A stretch of 49,346 nucleotides of DNA from CALBPI01 sp039033695 (lineage in GTDB: Bacteria > Pseudomonadota > Gammaproteobacteria > Steroidobacterales > Woeseiaceae). Positions within the stretch are counted from its first letter, which is position 1, and each line of letters starts with the position of its first letter. The translations under genes and the position numbers were made by a program. Under the pieces are notes generated by a model, which did no database searches, was not told the DNA's origin, and saw nothing but the letters and a program-made list of their open reading frames with translations. Below are positions 32,234 to 40,181 of this stretch, piece after piece. Where the stretch lies: contig JBCCCC010000007.1 of NCBI GenBank assembly GCA_039033695.1, positions 1-49,346 on the forward strand, in the 5' to 3' direction.

Positions 32234-34675
32234 TCAGTCGGCAAACCGAGCAATTCGAAAGCCAACATCCAGCCGCGCATCGGTCCCAAAATCACGATAC
32301 GCAAACCGCAATCGGGTTGCATTGGCATCTCGCCAACCGGCACCCCGAATCACATGATCTGTGCCGCGCGATGGACCCGTCGGGTCAATTTGTGGGCCGT
32401 CGCTTGACGGGCTGCTGGCATAGAAATCATGCAACCACTCGGCCACGTTACCATCAAGGTCATACAAACCCGAGGCGGCAGGCGCAAAACTGCCGACCGG
32501 CGCGGTCGCAGGGAACCCATCGCGATAACCGTTGAGGATATTGCTGACCAGGTCACTGGACGTCTCATCGGCAAGGTTCACCGTCTCATCTGGCGGCGGC
32601 ATATCGTCACCCCAACCGTATCGCGCGGGCGCGCCGCTGCGCCCGCCATAACGCGCGGCCCAAACCCATTCGGCCTCGGTCGGCAGGCGGTAGCCGTTAG
32701 TCGCCGGTGCAGCTGGTACCAACGTACCAAACTCGCCTTGGTAGGCCGGCGTCAGCCCGTCGCGTTCACTGAGCCAATTGCAATAGGCGGCTGCGTCCTG
32801 CCAGCTGACATTGACGACAGGGTTGTCGTTGCCCGCAAGCGACGGATAGACATCGGCGCCCGCGGCGTGGCCACGACGAAACGCGGCAAACTGCCGGTTG
32901 GTGACCTCCTTCAAGGCCAAATAGTACGGCCGGGTGATGCGTACGTCATGCAATGGCTCATTAGCGCGCCGATCTGGCTCGCGGCGCGAGGTACCCTGCC
33001 GAAACGTACCCCCCCGAAAATACTTTAGCTCGTGTCCGTTCGTCGCGGTCAGGTCGCGATCGATCTTGGCAAGCGCAGCGTCCGCCTCGGTCAACAGGCG
33101 CGCATCTACCGTTTGCGAGAAACCTGGCCGCGGCGTCACAGTGCGCTCCCAGGATTCGTAGCCTTCTTTGCGCACAGCGATACGCTGCGGTTCCGATGGC
33201 AACTCAATCTCCAAAGTGCCACTGCCCGCTACACGACCATTAATCAGAATCTCGGCATCCGCTGGCACGGTGCGAATCGTCAGTTGCCCGAGTCGGGCCG
33301 CCAAGTTAATGGAGAGATCTCGTTGCTGGGCAGATGCCAGCGTGACTTCACGCGTCACCGAAGCATATCCAGGGCTGCTGAGTCGCACGTCATGGCGGCG
33401 CGCAGGCTCTAGCGCCAGCGTCAGTGGCGTGCGACCGCTGAATCGTCCGTTCAACGTGACGCTGGCACCCGCTGGCCGACTGGTCACACGCAGAGATGCA
33501 TCCGCGGGTTCAAGCTCGACCACGGCAGCCGTATCGGTCGCGTTGGCAAACACCTCATAACGACGCTCGACGGGTTTGTAGCCATCGAGCTGATACAGCA
33601 GCCGATGCTGTCCCGTCGGCAACTGAATAGCAGCCGGCGTCGTCGCCGCTAATAGTTGATTATCGGACAATGCGATGACGCGAGCGCCAGGCGGCTGCGT
33701 TGCGACTTGCACATTGCCGGACGCAGCAATCAGGTCGATCTCAAGCCGTTGCGTCCGACCGAGCCCCGTGACCGCGACACGATCCTGCCAGGTCAAATAA
33801 CGCTCTGCCTCAACCGTCAACTCGTAGTCGCCTGGCGCCAAGCCGGTAAACCGGGCCGGGAGTGACTGAGTATAGTTGCTGCCATCCGATGTGCTGAGTG
33901 TGACGTTACCTTCAGCTGCCGCAACATCTGCAACGACGTCCAAATCGCCCGGTAGTGGTTGCTGCTCCAACACCAACGTACCGAGCGTTGGATCCACTTC
34001 AATACTGCGGGTCAATGGCCGGTAGCCGTCCGACTGCAGCGTGATCGTATGAACACCGGGACGCAGCAGCCAGCGCTCGCCAATCGGAACACTAATACCC
34101 GGGCCATCTATCTGCACACGATCCGGCACGGCGGGCACCGTTTCCAGCCTCAGCGGCACGGCTGTTGTCAGCCATAGGCCAGCGCCAGCCAACAACGCAA
34201 GTCCGGCACCGACGGCGATCAACACCCCCCGGCGCGACGTCGCAACCGGCGCCGACTCTGTCGATGGTTGCCACGCCTCTGCCACGATCGGTGCATCGTC
34301 ATCGGCAATCGCACCGGCGATCGGTGCCACGGTTTCGAATCGACTGGCAGCGCTATGCTGGCGAACATGCAGCGCGTCGGCTTCGAGTGAGATGGCCAGA
34401 TCAACACCCCATGCCGTGATGACCTGCCCGTCACGAAGGGGCACGGTCGCCGCCAGCGCGATACCGTCGACTTCCAGCGGCGATGGTCTTAGCAACGGTT
34501 GTATGAACGGCTTGCCTTCGATCACATCAATCTGCGCTAGTGTTTGCCCGCCGGGTCCGGGGATACGAATCGCGCTCGAACTGACCGTACCAACAACCAC
34601 CGGCCACTGCCCTGCATCGAAGAGCGTCTCGCTATCGCCGTGTTGCCAGATGATTGAATGGATGGTCATCGTCAT
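32234..34675 (-). CDS. FHA-like/TM/PEGA repeats/SUMF1 (formylglycine-enzyme-like) protein
   Basis: 813 residues. The N-terminal 110 residues resemble an FHA domain (GQWPVVVGTVSSSAIRIPG, then VPLRDGQVITAWGVDLAI). One membrane segment lies at about 150-172. About five PEGA-like beta repeats span 180-525 (clearest: ASLRVTSRPAGASVTLNGRF and GQLTIRTVPADAEILINGRV). The C-terminal SUMF1 domain (about 550-813) has FRGGTFRQGTSRREP, NPVVNVSWQDAAAYCNWLSE, RLPTEAEWVWAARYG, YDLDGNVAEWLHDFY and VIRGAGWRD. Topology: FHA-like part cytoplasmic, PEGA and SUMF1 periplasmic. The SUMF1 part is probably a binding rather than a sulfatase-activating domain. ATG 34675 overlaps the kinase stop (ATGA). Confidence 0.88.
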   Translation of the reverse strand: MTMTIHSIIWQHGDSETLFDAGQWPVVVGTVSSSAIRIPGPGGQTLAQIDVIEGKPFIQPLLRPSPLEVDGIALAATVPLRDGQVITAWGVDLAISLEADALHVRQHSAASRFETVAPIAGAIADDDAPIVAEAWQPSTESAPVATSRRGVLIAVGAGLALLAGAGLWLTTAVPLRLETVPAVPDRVQIDGPGISVPIGERWLLRPGVHTITLQSDGYRPLTRSIEVDPTLGTLVLEQQPLPGDLDVVADVAAAEGNVTLSTSDGSNYTQSLPARFTGLAPGDYELTVEAERYLTWQDRVAVTGLGRTQRLEIDLIAASGNVQVATQPPGARVIALSDNQLLAATTPAAIQLPTGQHRLLYQLDGYKPVERRYEVFANATDTAAVVELEPADASLRVTSRPAGASVTLNGRFSGRTPLTLALEPARRHDVRLSSPGYASVTREVTLASAQQRDLSINLAARLGQLTIRTVPADAEILINGRVAGSGTLEIELPSEPQRIAVRKEGYESWERTVTPRPGFSQTVDARLLTEADAALAKIDRDLTATNGHELKYFRGGTFRQGTSRREPDRRANEPLHDVRITRPYYLALKEVTNRQFAAFRRGHAAGADVYPSLAGNDNPVVNVSWQDAAAYCNWLSERDGLTPAYQGEFGTLVPAAPATNGYRLPTEAEWVWAARYGGRSGAPARYGWGDDMPPPDETVNLADETSSDLVSNILNGYRDGFPATAPVGSFAPAASGLYDLDGNVAEWLHDFYASSPSSDGPQIDPTGPSRGTDHVIRGAGWRDANATRLRFAYRDFGTDARLDVGFRIARFAD

Positions 34676-36981
34676 ATCGGTTGATCGCAAGCAATAAAAA
34701 CGGCGGCGGGCGTCTCACCAGGCCGCACTCGGAACTGGCGCCGCACATCGACAAAGCCGCGTCGCGAGCCAACTAGCGTGTAGAGTCCAGGCCGCAGGCG
34801 GACTTCGGTACTGGTAAAGGCACCAAGACGGCTAACGCGCAACAGCGTGACGTTGGTCTGGCCATCCGACTGCAACGTTACCGGAATCGGGATGGCGACC
34901 TTGACGAGCACGTTCTCAAGCTCGCGTTTACGCTGACTCAACTCTGGACCTTGCGGCGTCAGCTCATTCAACCGCGTGAGCAATGCAGACGCCTCGCGCA
35001 AACTGTCTGTCTCGCTGAGCTGATCCGGGTTCGCGACAATGCTGGCCGCCGATTTCAACAGTTCAATACGATCGCTGACCCTGACGACGCCCTCGGTTGC
35101 GACATCTAGGTTGGGGTCGATCTCAAGCATACTCTGGTAGTGCGCCAGCGCCTCGCCCCAGCGCTCGGCCGACTCTGCCTGTGTCGCCTGCGATTGCAGG
35201 CCGGTGATTCGCTCGAGCCGGCGTTTCAGTGTCAATTGCAGCAGTGCGTCCCTCGGCGCATCGGCGGTCGGCCGAATCTGAACTGCCCGCTCGAATGCGC
35301 GTTGTGCTGCCGTGAAGTCGCCTGCATCCATTGCGACAAAGCCGCGTGACATGATTGTCTCAAAGTTATCCTGAGTGATACTGGCATTCACGCGTGCCAA
35401 GGCTGCCGCCGCCGGTTCAAAGCGATCGTCGAGCGCGACCGCCTCGCTCAACAGCTCGCGTGCTTCGGCAAGTTGCCCATTGCGTTCTGCCAACTCACCG
35501 CGCGCGACGAGCGAAATCACGGCATCAAGGTTAGTCGCACGCTGCAGGCCTTGCGCCGCCAATTCACTATCCGGCGTTATTGCCAGCGCAAGGTCAAACG
35601 CATCGCGCGCCGCCGATGCGTCCAGTGCGTTGAGCCCGTCATCGCCTGCACGCATCGCACGCTCAAACGCTGCGTTGACCTGCTGCAGCAATGGCCGCAA
35701 TCCTGCCAGGGCCTCGTTGTAATGCGTGTTGGCCAGGGCATAGTCGCTGGCAAGGTATGCGCGATCGCCTTTCTGATAACTGGCCGTGGCCGCCGAAAAC
35801 TCGACGCCTGCCCAACGCTCCGCCGCACGCTGCTCAAGGATGTCAATTGCCGACAACACCTCAGCAACCAACCGATCAGACTCCAAACGGGCGGCGACCC
35901 GTTCTTCACTCGTACGCTGGGCGGCGGCCGGCGCCGGTGCGGCCACCGGTTCCGGTTGCGTAACGGAAGGTGAGTCAACGGCGACGTCACTTGCAGGGCC
36001 ATCCGAAAAAAGACGCGGCAAGAACGATACGGCGATACCCAGCATCGCAATCACGGCAAGCCCGATCAGCACCGCGCGCAGGCTAACGCCGGGCTCGGCA
36101 TGCTGCTGCACCGGCTGACGTTCGAATGCACCGTGTGGCAGCGCCTGTGGTGTGCCGGGTGCAGCACCGCCGGCAACCGACGCGGCTGGGCGCCTCAATG
36201 CGATATTGAGAGACTGAAGGTCCACCGGGCCGCGTCGCACACCAACCGCCTTAAGCGCGTCGCAGAACTGATTCAGTGTCGGTCGCCCGGAACGCTCGCC
36301 GCGCGCCTTCTCGATCAGCTTGGCCAGTGTGGGTGGCAGCTCGTGTAGCGCCTCGCCGGCAGGGTCACCACAAGCCAGCTCAACGATCACTTGCGCGATG
36401 GCATAAACGTCATCCGCGGCGTCCGGCAGTTCACCGGCGCGCTGCTCGGCGCTCGCGTAAGCACTGGTCGCGGCACGGCGCTGCTGCTGACGAAGCTCGG
36501 AGCCCAGTGTCGCGGCCGCTCCAAAATCAGCAAGATAAGCCACGCCGCGGCGATCAAGCAGCAAATTGGCAGGCTTCAAGTCACCATGCACAACGCCTTT
36601 TCGGTGCCAATAGACCAACGTGTCGATAATGACCAGTAAGGGCGACGCCCAAACCTCGAACGGCTTGCCCACCAGATCCGAGAAGTCCGTGCCATCGATA
36701 TATTGCATGGCATACGCTGGCCGCTCACCAGCATGCCATGACAAGGCGCGAACAGTGTTCGGGTGATTCAGCGCGCTACCTATGCGCCACTCGCGCTCGA
36801 ACGCGTCGCGTGCGTTGTCCCGCTCGGCGGCCGACCGGTCGAGCAGCTTTAGTGCGACGGCAATTTGCGCGCGCTGGTCTTCGGCCAGCCAAACCTCAGT
36901 GCTGGCACCGGCGTGCAGCCGTTCAAGTAGCAGGTAGCGCTCTGCGTAGCGCTGTGGCGTGGGTGATGCAGCGTCTTGCAT
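34672..36981 (-). CDS. Transmembrane Ser/Thr protein kinase with periplasmic TPR/PEGA-like region
   Basis: 769 residues. Cytoplasmic Hanks-type kinase (1-250): glycine-loop region LHAGASTEVW, Lys45 in VALKLL, catalytic HGDLKPAN (132-139, a non-RD kinase since the Arg is Gly) and DFG at 152-154. One membrane segment at about 301-322 (VLIGLAVIAMLGIAVSFLP). The periplasmic part has helical TPR-like repeats (ALDASAARDAFDLALAITPD; DFTAAQRAFERAVQIRPTAD) and a PEGA-like end (VRLRPGLYTLVGSRRGFVDV). Likely senses the periplasm and phosphorylates FHA partners of the cluster. Its ATG shares one base with the preceding lipoprotein stop, and its end overlaps the SUMF1 gene. Confidence 0.9.
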   Translation of the reverse strand: MQDAASPTPQRYAERYLLLERLHAGASTEVWLAEDQRAQIAVALKLLDRSAAERDNARDAFEREWRIGSALNHPNTVRALSWHAGERPAYAMQYIDGTDFSDLVGKPFEVWASPLLVIIDTLVYWHRKGVVHGDLKPANLLLDRRGVAYLADFGAAATLGSELRQQQRRAATSAYASAEQRAGELPDAADDVYAIAQVIVELACGDPAGEALHELPPTLAKLIEKARGERSGRPTLNQFCDALKAVGVRRGPVDLQSLNIALRRPAASVAGGAAPGTPQALPHGAFERQPVQQHAEPGVSLRAVLIGLAVIAMLGIAVSFLPRLFSDGPASDVAVDSPSVTQPEPVAAPAPAAAQRTSEERVAARLESDRLVAEVLSAIDILEQRAAERWAGVEFSAATASYQKGDRAYLASDYALANTHYNEALAGLRPLLQQVNAAFERAMRAGDDGLNALDASAARDAFDLALAITPDSELAAQGLQRATNLDAVISLVARGELAERNGQLAEARELLSEAVALDDRFEPAAAALARVNASITQDNFETIMSRGFVAMDAGDFTAAQRAFERAVQIRPTADAPRDALLQLTLKRRLERITGLQSQATQAESAERWGEALAHYQSMLEIDPNLDVATEGVVRVSDRIELLKSAASIVANPDQLSETDSLREASALLTRLNELTPQGPELSQRKRELENVLVKVAIPIPVTLQSDGQTNVTLLRVSRLGAFTSTEVRLRPGLYTLVGSRRGFVDVRRQFRVRPGETPAAVFIACDQPI

Positions 36982-38279
36982 CAGCCTTCATCAGACTCGC
37001 CGCCAGACATCCGGCCATTGATGCCAATATCCAGTGAATCCAGGTCACCGGTCTCCTGCTCGTTGATCCGCCGCAATAGCTCACGCCATTGATCATACTG
37101 GGCAGACGCGGTACCCGTGAGTCGCCTCGTCTGGCCCAGAACGTCGACGACCATCGGCGCTGCCTCCTGGCCAAAAGACTCGGACAGCTCAGAGATCGAC
37201 TGGCGTTGCAGGCGCGCCTCGGATAGTTGGCCGAAGCTTGAGAAGAAGGTCTGCAGGCCGCTGCCGATAGCATAGTTCTTGAGCGTGCTGCGGGTGCGAC
37301 GTTCGGTGCCGCTGTCATTGCCATCGCCGCGACTGATCTCAGACGCCGCTGCAACCGTGGCAACCCCAGCCAGACCGCGCAACAATGCGGAGCGCCGCAG
37401 GCGCTGGTATTCAAGCTCGGCTTCACGCGAGGCTTCACGCCAATCCGCATAAGGCAGCGCAATACCGTAATAGAAATTGGCGTAGTGCTCATTCAGGGTA
37501 TCCTGGAACAATGCATCACGTTCGCGGATTGCATCGAGCCTTCGCACCATTGGATCTTCGGCGGACGGCAGGCGCACGACCTGCATCCGGCCACGATCAT
37601 CCTGCTCAACGTAGTCGCCAAAGACGCTGGGCGCCATGTCCGCATAAAAGCGCATTCGCGATGTCGTTCGCAAGGCGTCGATCTCGTCATCGCTCAATTC
37701 GTTAAACGCCTCGAACAAATCATTGGCGAACTCATTAAATACGTTCTGATAGGGGTCGCGCGATCGATCACGATTCCGGCCATAGTCAGTGCGCCCGGTA
37801 CGCATGCTATAACGACGCGAAAACCACCGCTGGCCGGCGCTGTCGCGCGCGTTGAAGCGCAGCCGAACCTTGTTTCCATCGGAGTGCTCAACGACGCCAT
37901 CAATGTAGACATCCGCAATGACGCTATCGTTGGGTATGACCCGCACAGCGCCCCAATGCCCGGTGTTTTGCAGCGTACTCTTCAAGTGATAGGGAAAGAA
38001 TTTCGCCTCGGCCCGGCGAATATCCGGAAATACGTCTGCTGGCAGCTTGCGGCCTTCGTCGGGCAGGCCAGGCTCGAACTCGATGAGACCGATGTCGAGC
38101 AAGCGCGCCTCAGGCACCTCCTCGGCGGCCGACGTCAATGGCACAGGTGGTGCGGTGAATTCACTACTCGAGCAACCGACCAAAACGACCGCAACGACAG
38201 GCGCTAGCAGCCGTCGCAGCCAAATTCGTGTGGAAGCCAATAACTCGCGACTTCCGGCGAGCACGCCCTGCATCACCAT
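36981..38279 (-). CDS. Lipoprotein of unknown family in kinase/stator cluster
   Basis: 432 residues. Signal with lipobox LVGC (Cys36) then SSSEF, so a lipoprotein. The mature part begins EARLLDIGLIEFEPGLPDEG and RAEAKFFPYHLKSTLQNTGH, then an Asp/Arg-rich segment and helical regions with a short Ala-rich stretch (ALLRGLAGVATVAAASEIS) that could insert in or pack on a membrane. I do not recognise a named domain. ATG 38279 is chosen because GGAG lies 5 bases upstream; TTG 38282 is also in frame. It sits 9 bp after the Gly-rich lipoprotein gene and overlaps the kinase gene. Confidence 0.82.
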   Translation of the reverse strand: MVMQGVLAGSRELLASTRIWLRRLLAPVVAVVLVGCSSSEFTAPPVPLTSAAEEVPEARLLDIGLIEFEPGLPDEGRKLPADVFPDIRRAEAKFFPYHLKSTLQNTGHWGAVRVIPNDSVIADVYIDGVVEHSDGNKVRLRFNARDSAGQRWFSRRYSMRTGRTDYGRNRDRSRDPYQNVFNEFANDLFEAFNELSDDEIDALRTTSRMRFYADMAPSVFGDYVEQDDRGRMQVVRLPSAEDPMVRRLDAIRERDALFQDTLNEHYANFYYGIALPYADWREASREAELEYQRLRRSALLRGLAGVATVAAASEISRGDGNDSGTERRTRSTLKNYAIGSGLQTFFSSFGQLSEARLQRQSISELSESFGQEAAPMVVDVLGQTRRLTGTASAQYDQWRELLRRINEQETGDLDSLDIGINGRMSGGESDEG

Positions 38280-38288
38280 CAACGCTCC

Positions 38289-39167
38289 TTACAAACCTGT
38301 ATACCGGCGATATTCGTCCCAGAGCTTCTCGCGGATGACAGGGTCTTCCTCGGCTTGGGCGGCCTCACGCAACTGTTTCGCCACAATATCGTCGAACGTT
38401 GGCGACGGTATGTCTTCAGGCGTGCGCTCGGCCACTACCTCATCGGGAAGACTCTCCGCACCACCTTCGTCACCGGCCATGCCGGGGCTGCCACCGCCAC
38501 TGCCGCCGCCGCCTTCGTTGGCGACGATAATGCCACCGCCACTGCCTTGGCCACCACTGCCGCCACCGCCAGACGTTGCCGTCGTGTCACGCGCAACCTG
38601 CTCGACCTCTTCCTGCTCGCCTGCAATCATGCCGTCGAAGTCGCCCAGGGACTTGTCGAATTCGTCATCGAGCCCGCCATTGCCGCCAGGCCCGCCAGGA
38701 CCACTGCCGCTAGCGCCCTGATCACCATCTGTGGATCCGGTGTCTCCACCCTGGCCGCCTTCGCCTTGCTCGCCGCTGCCGTTACCGCCTTCACCTCCCG
38801 CACCGCCTGGCATACCTACGCCACCCGGCATACCTACGCCACCTGGCATACCAACGCCACCTGGCATACCGGTACCGCCAGGCATGCCGACACCGCCGCC
38901 CGGTGAGCCGCCCGGAATGCCACCGCCAGCACCGCCTCCCGGCAGTCCGCCACCACTGGTACCACCCGGGACACCGCCACCGCCGCTGCTCCCGCCGGGC
39001 ATACCGCCGCCGCCGCCAGACATACCGCCACCGCTTGAACCGCCACTCGAGCCACCGCCAGATGACGACGCGCAGGCGCCGAGAAACAGGGCGATGCCGC
39101 CGGCGAGTGCCGCCATGCGCAGATGTTGTGTCAGGGACCTATGATTTTCAGGCTGGCGCGGTTTCAT
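38289..39167 (-). CDS. Glycine-rich lipoprotein with MPGG repeats
   Basis: 292 residues. Lipobox LGAC (Cys32) followed by about 150 residues dominated by Gly, Ser, Pro and Met, including tandem GVGMPG units, then an acidic segment (LDDEFDKSLGDFDGMIAGEQ), a second Gly-rich stretch and a charged helical C-terminus (IVAKQLREAAQAEEDPVIRE). The low-complexity arm could span the periplasm or peptidoglycan as a flexible tether, with the C-terminal helix binding a partner. GAGGAC precedes ATG 39167. A 177-bp gap upstream makes a second promoter possible here. Confidence 0.82.
   Translation of the reverse strand: MKPRQPENHRSLTQHLRMAALAGGIALFLGACASSSGGGSSGGSSGGGMSGGGGGMPGGSSGGGGVPGGTSGGGLPGGGAGGGIPGGSPGGGVGMPGGTGMPGGVGMPGGVGMPGGVGMPGGAGGEGGNGSGEQGEGGQGGDTGSTDGDQGASGSGPGGPGGNGGLDDEFDKSLGDFDGMIAGEQEEVEQVARDTTATSGGGGSGGQGSGGGIIVANEGGGGSGGGSPGMAGDEGGAESLPDEVVAERTPEDIPSPTFDDIVAKQLREAAQAEEDPVIREKLWDEYRRYTGL
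38809..38898. repeat. Five tandem 18-bp units inside Gly-rich lipoprotein gene
   Basis: On the plus strand the units start GGCATACCTACGCCACCC (38809), then 38827, 38845, 38863 and 38881. The first three are nearly identical and the last two diverged. Each encodes six residues (GVGMPG phase). The pattern suggests slippage-prone length variation. Confidence 0.9.
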
Positions 39168-39344
39168 GCTGTGTCCTCATGCGATGTCGCAACGTCGTCT
39201 ACCTAAACCAGTAGACCGGTCAAACACTTAGAGTCTTTCAATCCGTTGGAGTTTCGTCGCGCTTGACCACAATTGCGATGAAAGCCATACCCAGAGCCTA
39301 CCAGAACGACCAGCCCACGCCAGCGTATCGGACCAAGGCTGGTC
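39168..39344. promoter_or_regulatory. Gap inside the kinase cluster with inverted repeat
   Basis: The only sizeable gap in the cluster. It contains the inverted repeat GTCTAC-N8-GTAGAC (39197-39216) 29 bp or more upstream of the lipoprotein ATG. It also has a wide-loop pair GACCAGCC/GGCTGGTC just past the PP2C stop. Could hold a second promoter or processing site. Confidence 0.4.
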
Positions 39345-40181
39345 TCAATCCGGCTTTCGGAACAGAATAACAGCGAGATCGTCGGCCTTACCTGGTTCGT
39401 TAAGTACCTGACGCTGCATGCGTTTTTGCGATAGTGCGACCAGTTCATCTAGTGATGCGTCAATAGGACCACGGCGCATCATTGCCAGTATTTCGGACAT
39501 GTAAAGGTTGTCTGCCAGACCGTCGGAAGCCAGCAATACACTATCGTGGGTTGCCATGTTGATCGTCGAGCCGACCTCAATGATCATGTCATGTGTACCA
39601 ACGAAATTTGACACGATATGCCGTTCTGGGTGGTACATGGCCTCTTCTTCGGTCAGAAAGCCGGCAGCGATTGCAAATCCCACCGGCGAATGGGCCACCG
39701 TTTGCAGCTTCACGGCGGTGCGTTGCCCCGTAATCAACGCGACGGAATCGCCAACGTGGAATACGCGCGCCTCGCGACCTTCCACAGATACGACGGTCAG
39801 CGTTGTCGCTGCGCCGCGCGTGGCCGCGATCACGGCATCGTTGGCCATTTCAATGGCATTGAGGATCACGCTGCGCAAATTATTGACCGGACGCGGCGCG
39901 CCGAGCAATGCATCGCGCAACGTGACCAGTGCAAGGCGCGACGCCCGGCGACCACCCTGTATACCGCCGGCGCCGTCAGCGACCGCAAGCACCGCAGTAT
40001 CGTCATCGAGCTGCACCACCATGGCGCTGTCCTGATTGTCGGACAGCTTATCCGGAGACATCGCGCAAAAAAGCTCAGCGCGCCCTCCTGCGATGTCCAG
40101 CCCGAGTCTGTCAGGGCCATCGATTTCGGGTAGCAATTGTCCCTGGCGGGTAGCGTGCGCGCTATCGGTTGTGTCGTTCAA
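39345..40181 (-). CDS. PP2C-family Ser/Thr protein phosphatase
   Basis: 278-residue cytoplasmic metal-dependent phosphatase. Metal-binding motifs in order: SDNQDSAM, VLAVADGAGGIQGG, FHVGDSVALI, LLASDGLADNLYM and KADDLAVILF. All key aspartates are present, so it should be active. It would reverse the action of the two kinases. It begins with TTG at 40181, overlapping the TGA of the preceding kinase (TTGA), a coupled start. The next in-frame Met would remove the first PP2C strand. Confidence 0.93.
   Translation of the reverse strand: MNDTTDSAHATRQGQLLPEIDGPDRLGLDIAGGRAELFCAMSPDKLSDNQDSAMVVQLDDDTAVLAVADGAGGIQGGRRASRLALVTLRDALLGAPRPVNNLRSVILNAIEMANDAVIAATRGAATTLTVVSVEGREARVFHVGDSVALITGQRTAVKLQTVAHSPVGFAIAAGFLTEEEAMYHPERHIVSNFVGTHDMIIEVGSTINMATHDSVLLASDGLADNLYMSEILAMMRRGPIDASLDELVALSQKRMQRQVLNEPGKADDLAVILFRKPD

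Noticed and set aside
38809..38898. CRISPR-like array
   Set aside because: The 18-bp units are contiguous, without spacers, and encode in-frame Gly-rich repeats.
38355..38906. Plus-strand open frame opposite the Gly-rich lipoprotein gene
   Set aside because: Low-complexity complement of GGC/GGT codons without a ribosome site; shadow of the lipoprotein gene.
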